Source of the DNA: Pyropia yezoensis
Taxonomy: Eukaryota > Rhodophyta > Bangiophyceae > Bangiales > Bangiaceae
Assembly: GCA_009829735.1 (NCBI GenBank)
Contig: CM020618.1
Location: 37,486,894 to 37,550,893 of the forward strand
Direction: 5' to 3'
Length of the DNA: 64,000 bases
Shown here piece by piece: positions 55,001 to 64,000 of this stretch; position 1 is the stretch's first letter, and every line of letters starts with the position of its first letter. Below the pieces are notes generated by a model. The model saw only the letters and a program-made list of their open reading frames with translations. It ran no database searches and was not told where the DNA came from. Position numbers and translations under genes: made by a program.

Positions 55001-57929
55001 CAGCGCGGCGGTGAGCGCGGCGCCCGCCATCTTGGCGACCATGACCACCCCCACCCCGGGTGCGGGCGACGTGGCCGTCGCCCTGCGCGCGTCGGGCGAC
55101 ACGCACGTGTTGGTGGAGGTGGGCGCGTGCGAGCTGGACCTCCTCTACCGCTTCCTCGTGCACGAGCTGGCGGCCGCCCTGGAGGGCGGCGACGGCATTG
55201 GCGAACTCTGCCCCGGCGTCCGGTCGCTGCTCGTCGAGTTTGCGCCCGCGGTGGCCCCGCTGGCCGCCGTCGTCGCCCGCATCGCCGAGCTGGCCGCGGG
55301 CCTCGGCGCCCGCCTGGCCGCCGCTGCGGGGACGGTGCCGAGCCGGGTGGTGCACCTGCCGCTGGCGTTTGGGGACCGCTGGACGGCGGCAGAGCTGACC
55401 CGCTACGCCCGCTCTGTCCGTGCCGAGGCGCCCTACCTGCCGTCCAACGTGGAGTTTGTGCGCCGCATCAATGGGCTGCCGTCCATTGAGGCGGTCGGCG
55501 AGGTGCTGGCGTCGGCCCAGTACCTGGTCCTGGGCCTCGGGGACGTGTACCTGGGCGCCCCCTGCGCGGTGCCCGTCGACCCCCGCCACCGGCTAGTGAC
55601 GTCCAAGTTTAACCCGGCCCGCACGCACACCCCCGAGGGCGCCGTCGGCATTGGGGGTGCCTACATGTGCATATACGGGACGGAGAGCCCGGGGGGGTAC
55701 CAGCTGGTCGGCCGCACGCTCCCCATCTGGGACACGTACGGCAAGGTGCCCGAGTCGGCGAGAGGCGCGCCGCCCAGTGTGCCGTGGCTGCTGCGCTTCT
55801 TTGACCGCGTCGTCTTTGACCTTGTGAGTGACGAGGAGCTGGTCGAGGCGCGTCGCCAGTACGCCCGCGGTGACCTCAAGCTGACCATTGAGGACGGCCC
55901 TGATGCGGTTTTTTCCTACTCTGATCACGCGCGCTTCCTCGAGGAGAATGCCGAGTCGATTGCTGCCTTTTCATCGTCCCAGCGGGCCGCCTATGACGCC
56001 GAGGCGGCGCGGTGGGCGGCGGCTGGTGAGGGCGCCAACAACGACGCGGGCGCGGCGGCGGCCGCCGCCGCGGCAGGGGCGGCTGCCAATGGCGGTAGCG
56101 AAGACGCCGCGGGCTCGCCGGGCGCCACAGGCCCCGACGGGGACGGGGGCGCCTCTCCCGCCAAGGCGGGTGTGGCAAAGGTGCCGGCGGCGGCCGACGA
56201 GGACCCCCCCGCGCCCCACTCGGTGGCGGTGACGGCCGGCGTGGCGGCGTCGGTGTGGACGGTCCTTGTCTCGGACGGGGAGGCGGTGACGGCGGGCCAG
56301 GCGCTGGTCACCCTCGAGTCGATGAAGGTGGAGCTGACCATCGAGGCGCCTATGGACGGCATCGTCCGCCGGCTGCGTGCCGCGCCCGGCGACCGCGTCG
56401 CCGCTGAGACCCGCCTGTGCGACGTGGCCGCGCCGTCGCTGGCGGCCGCGCTGGGCGACGGCTCCCTCCCGCACACCCGCTCGATGCTGCGGCTGGGCGT
56501 CCTGTCGGCCGACGGGGTGGTGGCGGCGGCGCACGCGGCGGCACGCGCGGCGGGGCCCTCGGTCTTTGTTACCGTCACCCCGGCTGCGGTGCTGCGGGAG
56601 CGCCTGGCGGCGCTGGCGGCCACCCCCGGCGGCGGCCGGGCGCTCCCCCTCTACGGCATCCCCTTTGCGGTCAAGGACAACATTGACGTGGCGGGCCTGC
56701 CCACCACCGCCGCCTGCCCCGCGTTTGCCTACACCCCGTCGGTGTCGGCGGCGGCGGTGGTGCGCCTGGAAGCCGCTGGGGCCGTGTGCATTGGCAAGAC
56801 CAACATGGACCAGTTTGCAACGGGCCTCACAGGCACGCGGTCGCCCTACGGGGTGCCGCTCAACGTGGCGGCGCCCGACTACATCCCAGGGGGCTCCTCG
56901 TCGGGGTCGGCCGCGGCGGTGGCCGGCCGCGTCGTGCCGCTTGCGCTCGGCACCGACACGGCCGGGTCGGGGCGGGTGCCCGCGGCCATGACGGGGCTGG
57001 TGGGCCTCAAGCCGACCAAGGGGCTCGTCTCCACCCGGGGGGTGGTGCCGGCGTGCCGCAGCCTGGACGTGGTCAGCGTCTTTGCGCGCTCCGTCGCAGA
57101 CGCCGAGGCGGTCCTGGACGTGCTCGCCGCCTATGACGCGGCCGACCCCTACTCGCGGGTGCCCCCCGCGGCGGCCGCCCCGCGGGTGGCCGACGGCGGG
57201 GGTGGCGACAGCGTCGCCGGCGGGCGCCTCCCCGCCACGCCCGGCGCCTTTACGTTTGGCGTGCCCGCGGCGCCGCACCTGACCTTTGACGGCGACGAGG
57301 CGTCGGCGGCGGCGTTTGCCGCCGCCGTCGACGCGGCCGTCCGCCGTGGCGGCACCGCCGTGGAGGTGGACATGGCGCCGCTGGCGGCGGCGGCGGCGCT
57401 CCTCTACGGCGGGCCCTTTGTGGCCGAGCGCGCCGCCGCGGTCGGCGCCTTCCTCGCTGCCCACCCGTCGACGGCGGAGCCGGCGGGCACCAATGGGGAC
57501 GCCGGCGCCTACGACGCGGCCGGCATTGACGACACGGTCCGCGGGGTGATTACGCGGGGCGGCGACGGGCGGGCGCACTCGGCGGCCGACGCGTACGCGG
57601 CGGCGGCGGCGCTGGCCGCCCACGTGCGGCTGGCCGACGCGACGATCTGGTCCCGCGTGGACGTGCTGCTGTTGCCGTCCATCCCGCGGCCGGTGCGGGT
57701 GGCCGAGGCGCGGGCGGACGTGCTGGCGGCCAACGCGCTGCTCGGCACGTACACCAACTTTGTCAACCTGGCCGACCTGGCGGCGCTCGCCCTGCCGGCG
57801 GGCGCTGGCGCCGACGGTGTGCCGCGGGGGGTGACGCTCGTGGCACCCGCGTGGACAGAGGCGCTGCTGCTGGGCATTGGGCGCCGGTGGGAGGCGGCGG
57901 CGGGGGCGGAAGCGGGGGCGGAAAAGTAG
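52077..57929 (+). CDS. Urea amidolyase, fused urea carboxylase then allophanate hydrolase
   Basis: 1950 residues, one exon. It converts urea to allophanate (ATP, biotin, bicarbonate) and allophanate to ammonium and CO2. Domains in order: biotin carboxylase 35-490 (ILVANRGEIAVRIIRAAR, AVHPGYGFVAEN, KATAGGGGMG, FLEVNTRIQVE); AHS2-type carboxyltransferase half 525-945 (EVLSPGVQSSLQDHPGR); AHS1-type half 1000-1240 (GELCPGVRSLLVEF, KFNPARTHTPEGAVGIGG); biotinyl domain 1375-1450, biotin Lys1417 in ESMK; amidase 1490-1945 with Lys1533, cis-Ser1607 (GGSSSGS) and nucleophile Ser1631 (GTDTAGSGR). The 74- and 24-residue spacings equal those of bacterial allophanate hydrolase. It stops right after the amidase core, so the C-terminal domain seen in AtzF and yeast is absent. 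I prefer the ATG at 52077; one at 52098 is possible. No plastid-type N-terminus, so probably cytosolic. Confidence 0.93.
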   Translation: MPPPPHDMAAAGTPPASAGAATPPPSAAASPPWGPILVANRGEIAVRIIRAARSLGLPTIAVYTATDASSGHVAAADTAVCLGDASAAYTDVAALVAAGTAAGAVAVHPGYGFVAENAAAADAFEAAGIAWVGPTPDTIRVFGSKHGARAEAVAAGVPVLPASALVADAAAAVAAADAVGYPVLLKATAGGGGMGQVPAHSAAGVAAAFAAASSAGASLFGDGRLYVEKLVAAARHVEVQVFGDGHGGVVALGDRDCSVQRRRQKVVEEAPAPRLSDAVRREMAAAAAALTARGRYRSAGTVEFLVDSASGAFFFLEVNTRIQVEAGVTETVTGVDLVGGMLRLARRDPIADWFPALAAAGAAAGAAAATQGGAPADGCAGATAGEAGATATAAAPARLPPVTTVPMRGAAIEARVYAESPLHGYRPSPGTLTAMTWPPESPTVRVDTWAATGCTVSPDFDPLLGKIIASGPTRAAALATLAAALAATTVRGVASNVELLSTVVTHEAFVAGVYTTALLDGVTPTACAVEVLSPGVQSSLQDHPGRVGLWRVGVSPSGALDAHALVAGNGLLGNEPGAVALEMTVRGPTLRFHVATTVVLSGARLAASMDDGPPLPWWTPIPVPAGAVLTIGGLYRPAAAVTAAAAAAAAAAAAVVWEEEGEADAPPAGAGVATPGATAPAIGAALACLDPAAVGGGVDGGALSPAAGAHDGADGVEGEAAEGGGKVAYLTVRGGFDAPHYLGSASTFPIGHFGGHAGTFLAAGDLLPLCPAVVSTPTPWGTTPLPRALRPVYAPSSWTVAVLVGPHGSDDIFTPTSLAALFTADYHVQTATNRLGVRLTGPTPEWARPSGGDAGLHPSNMHDYPYAVGAVNFSGNTPIVLMADGPSLGGFVCPMTVASADLWKVAAARPGDRIRFKPVAPTDAAAAAAAQRRTWAAIPRGPAAVAALGGPHTAAAARAAGEPADSGWWDPAWVDSAAVSAAPAILATMTTPTPGAGDVAVALRASGDTHVLVEVGACELDLLYRFLVHELAAALEGGDGIGELCPGVRSLLVEFAPAVAPLAAVVARIAELAAGLGARLAAAAGTVPSRVVHLPLAFGDRWTAAELTRYARSVRAEAPYLPSNVEFVRRINGLPSIEAVGEVLASAQYLVLGLGDVYLGAPCAVPVDPRHRLVTSKFNPARTHTPEGAVGIGGAYMCIYGTESPGGYQLVGRTLPIWDTYGKVPESARGAPPSVPWLLRFFDRVVFDLVSDEELVEARRQYARGDLKLTIEDGPDAVFSYSDHARFLEENAESIAAFSSSQRAAYDAEAARWAAAGEGANNDAGAAAAAAAAGAAANGGSEDAAGSPGATGPDGDGGASPAKAGVAKVPAAADEDPPAPHSVAVTAGVAASVWTVLVSDGEAVTAGQALVTLESMKVELTIEAPMDGIVRRLRAAPGDRVAAETRLCDVAAPSLAAALGDGSLPHTRSMLRLGVLSADGVVAAAHAAARAAGPSVFVTVTPAAVLRERLAALAATPGGGRALPLYGIPFAVKDNIDVAGLPTTAACPAFAYTPSVSAAAVVRLEAAGAVCIGKTNMDQFATGLTGTRSPYGVPLNVAAPDYIPGGSSSGSAAAVAGRVVPLALGTDTAGSGRVPAAMTGLVGLKPTKGLVSTRGVVPACRSLDVVSVFARSVADAEAVLDVLAAYDAADPYSRVPPAAAAPRVADGGGGDSVAGGRLPATPGAFTFGVPAAPHLTFDGDEASAAAFAAAVDAAVRRGGTAVEVDMAPLAAAAALLYGGPFVAERAAAVGAFLAAHPSTAEPAGTNGDAGAYDAAGIDDTVRGVITRGGDGRAHSAADAYAAAAALAAHVRLADATIWSRVDVLLLPSIPRPVRVAEARADVLAANALLGTYTNFVNLADLAALALPAGAGADGVPRGVTLVAPAWTEALLLGIGRRWEAAAGAEAGAEK

Positions 57930-58706
57930 GGGGGGGGGCGTAGAGGGAGGGGTACGAGGCACTCACTGGGAGGGGAGGGCAGGGGTCGATGATGTTGGTG
58001 TAGTGTGCGTGTGTGGGGTGAAACAAGGTTGGACGAGGGGAATCATTGAATTGCTCGGCTTCAGGTTCTTCCGTCTCATGCACACCTCGTGCGGCTGCGG
58101 TCGTCCGCGGGGGGGGGGGGGACACAGCGGCGTGTCCTGTTGGGGGGACAGCCCGCGGCGCAGCCGCCTGCGACCACCCGCCCCGGGGCGCGGGGAGCGC
58201 GTCGCGCCGACTGAAAAGAAAAGCCCGCCCACGGGTGGAAGGGAGCGGCGCCGGCGGCAGGGGAAAACCATTACGGCCACTTGCAGCGGCCCACGGGCTT
58301 GCAGGCCGTCCCGGCCCGTGCAGCCTGTCCACCCCACCGCCCCTGGCGGGAGGGCCCCTCGCCCGTCGCGGGCGGAAACCGCCGCGCGTCGCTGCCAGCC
58401 GTCAGCGCTGGCCGCCGTCAGCCGCCGCCGCGTCCCTAGCACCACCCACGAACGTCACGGCCGGCGCCACCGTCGGTGCGCGCGGTACCCCCGAGGCGGA
58501 TGCCGTCGGCGGGACACCCCCCAGGTCAGGGGCTCAGGCAGGAGAGGACTCCCTCCACCCTCCTCACCCCCCTCCCCCCCCGCCTCGACAACTCCGCCAA
58601 GGCCGCCTGCACAACCCCTACCCCCCACCCCAACCCTACCCCTCCCTCCACCGCCCCAGCATGCACAAGGAACAACAGCGCCGAAGTGGGGCGGTCGCGC
58701 CAGCCC
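57930..58706. other. Convergent 3' intergenic region
   Basis: 777 bp between the urea amidolyase (+) and the PWWP gene (-). G-run at 58110-58122. No gene seen; long frames here are chance. Confidence 0.45.
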
Positions 58707-60763
58707 CTAGCTGCACCGTCTGTACGCAGTGCCCCCCTCACCGCCGCCACGACCAGAGCCACCGCCGCTGCTGCCAGATGGGCCCGCCGAAACGCCCCGT
58801 GGCAGACGCTCCGTATCGGCCGGTGACGGCCGCGTGGCCTTGTCCCCGGCGCCGCTCGGCGCCGGGGACAGCGACGACGACGGCGGCTGCGGCTGCGACG
58901 GTGGCGGCGGCAGCGGCGCCCCCTCCTCGTCTGGCGCGGAGTGGGCCGAGATGAACGTCATCCACTCATCAATGAGCAGCGAGCAGAGGACATCCACCGC
59001 GAGGGAGGACGACCGGTAGCGCTGCAGGACGACGCGTACCGGCTTGCCCGCCTTGGCCTCCACCAGCTGCGCCAGCGTCACCTTCATTACAATGGCCCGC
59101 CGGATGGCCACCTCAAACGCCCGCTCCGCGGCGTCCCGCTCGGCGCCGAGGGCGGCCCACTCGCGAAAGTGGCGCGCAAAGGTGGTCAAGTGCGCTGCCT
59201 CGGCCTCCCCAGCGGCGGCGCTCGCGCGCTCGCCGGCGGGGGTGCCGTCGCCGGCCGCCGCCCCGCCCGCAGCCGACGGCGGCGGCGGCGCCGCCGCCGC
59301 CAACGCGGACGAGGCTACGCCCAGGGGGATGGCGTCAAGAGCAACCTGGAAGGTGGCCCGCTGCTGTTCCACGGCGGCCACCGCGACGCCGAGGCGCTTG
59401 GCCGCATCGGTGATGCCAGCTACGGCGGCACAAAGCTCCGCCGTCGATGCGGGCACGGACATACGCTCCCCCTTGGGCACCCAGTACCGCCGCGCAGCGT
59501 CGCCCGTGTGGCTGACGAACCGCCGCTCGCCGACCTCCTCCTCCCCGTTCCCCGCTGACGCCGCCGACTCCCCCCCCGCTGACGGTGCCCCGCCGGGCTG
59601 CGGTGGCAGGGGTGGCGGCGGCGCCAGGCCGCCGGTCAGGTGGAAGCCCTTTAGCGCCGCCTTGACGTCCTCCCACGACAGCGGCCTCGCGGCGGCGGCC
59701 GCCCGCGCCGCCGCCTCGGCCTCTGCGGTGGCCAGGCGGGCGCGGCACACTGCCAGCTCCGCCTGCGCGGCGACGACGGCGGCGGCCAGGCCGCGGCGGG
59801 AAGTGCCGCTCGGCCGGCGGCTGCTGCCCCCGCGGGTAGTCGGCGCGTCGGCGCCAGGCCGGCCCGCCGCGGCCGACGTCTTGGACCGCTTGCGGGGTGG
59901 CCCCGTCCCGCCGTCGGCGCCGTCGCCAACGCCGGTACCGCCCACCGCTGGCGTCACGGGGGTGCCGTTGGGGGCGGGCGTAGCCGCCCGGGCGCCCCCC
60001 CCGCGCGAGGCCACCGTCGCGGTGGCGGCGGCCGTCGTGGCGGACGCCCCGCCCCCCTGGCCGGTGGACCCCCCCCGGTCGCGCCCGTCGGCCGGCCCGG
60101 TGGCGTTGGCGGCCTCGGCGAGCGCCTGCGCCAACGCAATGTCCACGTCCGTGCGCTTGCGGTGGCTGGCCTTGACACGCAGCGCGGCGGTGTTGACCTC
60201 GGTGAGCAGCCGCAGGCCAGACGCGGGGAGCCACGCGCCCTTTTCGTCATTGAAGAACTGGACCCTGACGCGCACGGGGAGGAAGGAAGGGGATGGCGGG
60301 GGCGCATGCGGTGAAAGCATTGAAAGAAAAGGGAACAGGGAGGACCAGCACAGTCACGAGCGAGCCGGGAAGCCAGGTCAACAAGGCCGTTTCTGCCGCG
60401 AGGGTGGCGCAGCCGCGGGTACCACCGGAGGCCCACGCCACCTCTGACGGAGCTCACCGTGGCCTCCACTGTTTGTCACCAGCACCCCCGCCACGATGAA
60501 CGAACAGTCCCCCCCACTCCCCCCCCATTCCCCCCCCATTCCCCCCCACCAGGCGGCCTCCACAGTGTGGGGGACCCGCCAGCAGCCGCCAGCACGTACC
60601 AGTGGTCCGTCTCGCGCTTGCGCTTCTTGGGTGGCCCCGGCGGCACGGCGCGGACGGTGGCGGGCCACCAGGGGAAGCCCGGAAGGCGCGCCCACACAAT
60701 CGCCCCGTCGCGCACCTTGAGCGCCTCCTCCGCGGGGGTCGTCGGCGGCAGGGGGGGGGTCAT
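58707..60763 (-). CDS. PWWP-domain chromatin protein with C-terminal helical (IBD/TFIIS-N-like) domain
   Basis: 573 residues from exons 60763-60600 and 60264-58707. The intron (60599-60265, 335 nt) runs GTACGT to CAG and splits a Trp codon. The PWWP domain lies at residues 15-95. It starts with VRDGAIVWARLPGFPWWPATV, then HWVQFFNDEKGAW across the intron, then LPASGLRLLTEV. PWWP domains read methylated H3K36 on nucleosomal DNA. Basic and Ala-rich linkers follow. About 380-495 is helical (FAVAIRRA-like IMKVTLAQLVEAKAGKPVRV, then SLAVDVLCSLLIDEWMTFIS), resembling the TFIIS-N/LEDGF integrase-binding bundle in which a LxxWxxL helix closes the fold. This suggests an HDGF/LEDGF-like reader that recruits elongation factors. 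A possible extra acceptor (CCCGCAG near 60785) hints at a 5' leader exon. Confidence 0.75.
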
Positions 60764-61273
60764 TGTGTCGTCACCAAAGGTGGCTGCGGGAGGGTGAGAC
60801 GGGGAAAGAAAAGGAAACGGACACCAGAGGGAGCAGAGGGGGGCGGGGGAGGAGGCGGAGCGGGGGACAAACGACGCCAGCCGGCTGTTGTCGGGCAGTT
60901 GTGGACGACCAGCCTGTCGAGGGCAGGGGCGAGCGTTGAGGGCGAGCGGCGGAGGGGAGGGCGGTCCACGCAAGCGCCGCTGTGGACCTCATTCGTGGAA
61001 CACAGGCAGCAGAAGGGGGCTACTTGAGGATACACAAAAGACTAGCGCTCTCAACGCTACGCGCCCTTCGCGAGCAACGAGACAAGTGAAGGGGATCCCT
61101 CTCGTCACCGCCCCCGCGTGCGCGGCCGTCGTCTCGTCTCACCTTGGCGCCTGGCGTGGCGGCCCTGTGCTTGACGGCTTCCCTCATCCACTCCACCCCT
61201 CTCCCACCCCCCCGTTCCACTTTCCCTCCCCCCCCCCCCCCCCCCCTGTACCCGCCTCGGGCTGGTGTCGCCA
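60764..61273. other. Divergent promoter region, PWWP gene (-) and APC10 (+)
   Basis: About 510 bp with no gene seen. It may hold a non-coding first exon of the PWWP gene. C-runs occur at 61226-61246. Confidence 0.45.
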
Positions 61274-61485
61274 ATGGCGTGGCGCCGCAGCCCCGGCCTG
61301 ACCACCCCCTTCACCCCCCCCCCCGCTCCCGGGGGAGCGCCCACGTGCCACCGCCGCCGCCACGCACCCCCCCGGCGGCCCACACCTCCGCCTCTGGCGG
61401 CGGTACCAGCGGCGGTGGCGGTCGCTGGCGTGGCGCCGCCGCCGGTGGCGCCGCCGGTGGTCGCGGCCGCGCCGGCCGCGGGCGG

Positions 61486-61531
<46 letters not shown>

Positions 61532-62484
61532 GCGGCGGCCGAGGCGGCGGTTGGGGGGAGGAGAGCCCACCGTCGTCGGACGGGTCAACGTCGGTCGACT
61601 CGTTTGCGTTTGCGGCGGAGCTCGACGCGCCGCCGCCGCGGTCGCCCCCCCACACGGGCCGACTGCCATTCCCGCCCGGCAGCGGCGGCGGCGGCGGCGG
61701 GACGGCGGGCCGCCGCGGGGGCGGCGGGCGGTCTGGCGGGCGCTACACGCCCGCCGACGCGGCGGCCGCCGCGGGGGTGGTCACCCCCCTCCTGGGCTCG
61801 GCGTCTGCCGCCGCCTACACGCCCGTGTATGGCAGTGGCGGCGGCGGCGGCGGCGGCGGCGGGGATGGCGGGTGGTCTGACCCGCCGTCGGGGGCGTCGA
61901 CCCCCCCCGGCCCGCCGTCCCCGCCGGCGCCGCCCACCCCCGACGCGGGCGCGTCGCTCGAGGCGGCGGTCGCGCGCGCCTCCCGTGGGGCTGCCATCAC
62001 CCCCAACGCGGCGGCGGTGAGCGTCTTTTACGACGCCACCGGGGGGGTGCTGCGGGACCTGACCCGCGGGTGCTCGTGGGTGGTGTCGTCGGCCAAGCCC
62101 GGCGCGGGGGTGGCCCGCATGGTCGACGCCCGCGCCGACACCTACTGGCAGAGCGACGGCCCGCAGCCCCACACCATCACGGGGGTGTCGCCAGTGGCGG
62201 CGCGGCTGTGCCAGCTGCGGCTGCTGTGCGATTACGGGGCGGATGAGAGCTACACCCCGGCGCTGCTGTCGGTCGCGGCGGGCAGCCACTGGGCGGACCT
62301 CCAGCCGGTGCGGTCGGTGGTGAGCCTCGTCGAGCCGGTGGGGTGGGTGGTCATTGACCTGGCGCCCCCTGAGGGGTGGGGCGAGAGCGACGATGAGGAG
62401 GTGGACGTGACGCCCGCGGCGCTCGCCGCCACGGGCGCCGACGCCGGGGGGGGGGGCGCCCCCGCTGGTGGCGGTGGCGGTGGC

Positions 62485-62521
<37 letters not shown>

Positions 62522-62871
62522 TCGCGCCGGCGCGCCGCCAACGTGCCAGCCGCCGTCGGCGGCAGGGCGTGGCGCGGCCGCCCTCCGTAGACTACATCCG
62601 CGCGTCCATGGTGCAGGTGACCATCCGGAGCAACCACCAGAACGGGCGGGACAGCCACGTGCGACAAATCCGGCTGCTGGGGCCGGCCGACGATGGGGCG
62701 GGGGGGGCGGCCGGGGGGCCCGTTGCCGGCGTCGCTGGGATGGTGGGGAGGGGGATTGCCGCCATTGACGCTGGTGTTGGTGGACGGAGGGGGTGGGGAG
62801 CAGGGGTGGGGGGGGGCGGCGGCGTCCGCTTTACCACCCCGACGATGCGGAACAACGCGGTCATCCGGTAG
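61274..62871 (+). CDS. APC10/DOC1 subunit of the anaphase-promoting complex, N-extended
   Basis: APC10 helps the anaphase-promoting complex bind D-box substrates. The DOC domain is unmistakable: WVVSSAKPGAGVARMVDARA, DTYWQSDGPQPHTI, LLCDYGADESYTPALLSV, LVEPVGWVVIDL, and after an insert VTIRSNHQNGRDSHVRQIRL. The protein ends NNAVIR, keeping the Ile-Arg tail that docks on the TPR subunit APC3. Human APC10 has 185 residues. Here about 300 low-complexity residues precede the domain, and an acidic/poly-Gly insert of about 75 residues splits it. The conserved frame has no ATG before the domain. An ATG at 61274 lies in another frame, with C- and G-runs between, so a homopolymer indel or unseen 5' exon is needed. 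The start given is provisional. Confidence 0.8.
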
Positions 62872-64000
62872 GAAACGGAGGGGGGGGGGGGGGGGGGGGG
62901 GGAGAGGGCGGACCCGTCATCTTCTCCATGGCGGCGGGCGTGGCCGATGGGAGGTGTGGCGGCTTGGGTGTGGCCCGCCGTGACGGTGGGTGGCGGACGG
63001 TGGCGGCGGGGGGGGGGGGGTGGAGAGGCATCCCCTTTTCCGCCGGGTCATTGTCTGGGGCTGTTGTGTTGGCGGTACCCGGCAGGCGGGGGCGGGACCG
63101 CCGCACGGGCAGGGGCGCCGGCGGGTGACGCCGGCGGGGGGCGATGCCACGGCAGCCGCCACAGCCGGCGTCGGCGGCGGCTGGCCGCCGACCTCGTGGC
63201 GGCCGGCGGCAGAGGCGGCTGCGAGGCGGCCGGCCGGCGGCGCCCACAGCCGCGGCTGCAGCTCTGTGCGCGCGGCGGCTCTCGTTTTTTTGTTTTTTTT
63301 TGTCCCCACACTTCGCCGGGTCCCCTCTCCTGACCTCCCCCTCCCCTCTTTTGGGCTGTTGTTGATGTTGTGTTTCTTGGTCGCCGCTCCGCCCACCCCG
63401 CACCGGCGTGGGGCGGCGGCCGCTGCCGCTGGCGGGGTGGCTGCGCCAGACGCCCAGCTGGTAGAGCAGCGCGAGCCGCACCGTGTCGCCTACGTAGTCT
63501 AGCCCCTTTTTGTGAACCCGCCGCAGCGGCACGAGGCGCGCGGCCGTGTGGGTAAAAGGGGCCGTCGCGCCGCATCGGTCTCCCGGTCAACCGCATCCCA
63601 CCCCTGTCCCGCTCGTGTCGCGCCTTTCCCTCCCTCTTCCCCCCCCCCCCCCCCTCCCAGGCAACGAGGCCGCGGCGGGCCAGCCCTCCCCACCGCCCCC
63701 GTCCTCTGGCCCCGAGGGCGCTCACGCCGACACCGCCGCCGCCGCCGCCGCCGCCGCGGCGCACCAGGAGTCGCCTCCAATCGGGAAGCCAGTACCCCCG
63801 CGGTGTCCTGGGGGCGGCCAGACAGCAGACGCCCCTCGGGGAGCCCCCGCCGCTCCCCGCCGCTCCCCGTCGCTGGGCGTACAGTGCAGTCGCCCCCCTC
63901 CCCCTCCTGCCGTGGCAGCCACCCCCCCCCCTCCCACCGTGGCTGCTGCCGCAGTGGCGGCGGTGGCGGGCGGCTGAGCAGCGGGGCGCCACGCCTGCGC
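62872..64000. other. Right end of the window; possible minus-strand exon
   Basis: G-runs at 62880-62902. On the minus strand, 63532 down to about 63420 reads VHKKGLDYVGDTVRLALLYQ, then LGVWRS, which looks like true protein within an open frame (62861-63532). It is followed by low-complexity sequence and has no ATG, so it may be an internal exon of a gene entering from the right. Product not recognised. The C-rich 63636-63655 tract could be its upstream intron. Confidence 0.25.

Noticed and set aside
55971-57962. 663-codon minus-strand frame opposite the urea amidolyase
   Set aside because: The plus strand encodes the full amidase and biotinyl domains, and the antisense frame has only Arg/His/Gly-rich sequence.

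Overview
This is nuclear DNA of a eukaryotic alga with an extremely GC-rich gene space. The eukaryotic signs are GT-AG introns, a Qb-SNARE, APC10, an Eco1-type cohesin acetyltransferase, an RNA polymerase III subunit and a PWWP protein. Three products look plastid-targeted, and each has a Phe near residues 3-5 of an otherwise Ala/Pro/Arg-rich N-terminus (MAFVP, MAVAFVAP, MAAFAP). That Phe is typical of red-algal and glaucophyte transit peptides. With few introns and coding DNA full of Ala, Gly, Arg and Pro homopolymers, a bangiophycean red alga (Porphyra/Pyropia type) is my best inference. Another GC-rich alga is not excluded.

Layout. Bases 1-6 kb hold an Eco1/ESCO acetyltransferase (+, cut by the left edge), a flavohemoglobin-like gene (-) and a large multipass membrane protein of unknown family (-). 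From about 6.3 to 37 kb the sequence is gene-poor and locally AT-richer. It holds two Tc1/mariner-superfamily transposase relics, a two-copy unnamed dispersed repeat, two MITE-like elements and several minisatellites. Embedded in it are a few small genes: a secreted 141-aa protein (-), a spliced single-RRM protein (+), an Mpv17/PMP22 protein (-), and a secreted precursor with two basic three-cysteine modules (-). From 37 to 63 kb the sequence is dense and very GC-rich. Its genes mostly alternate strand: NOL11-like (-), DnaJ-type zinc-finger plastid protein (+), Alba-RGG protein (-), RPC7/Rpc31-like (+), Vti1 SNARE (-), DUF1995 plastid protein (+), urea amidolyase (+), PWWP protein (-), APC10 (+).

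The gene-dense part is mostly housekeeping: ribosome biogenesis (NOL11), Pol III transcription, chromatin and RNA binding, vesicle fusion, and cell cycle (Eco1 at one end, APC10 at the other). It adds two plastid proteins and urea assimilation. The genes do not form an operon-like pathway. The metabolic highlight is a single 1950-residue urea amidolyase whose domain order, urea carboxylase then allophanate hydrolase, is the reverse of yeast DUR1,2.

Caution: several conserved genes (Eco1, flavohemoglobin, NOL11, APC10) change reading frame inside long G or C runs. These may be consensus or assembly indels, or short introns I could not place, so their exact exon limits are open. No tRNA, rRNA, CRISPR array or virus-like element was recognised.
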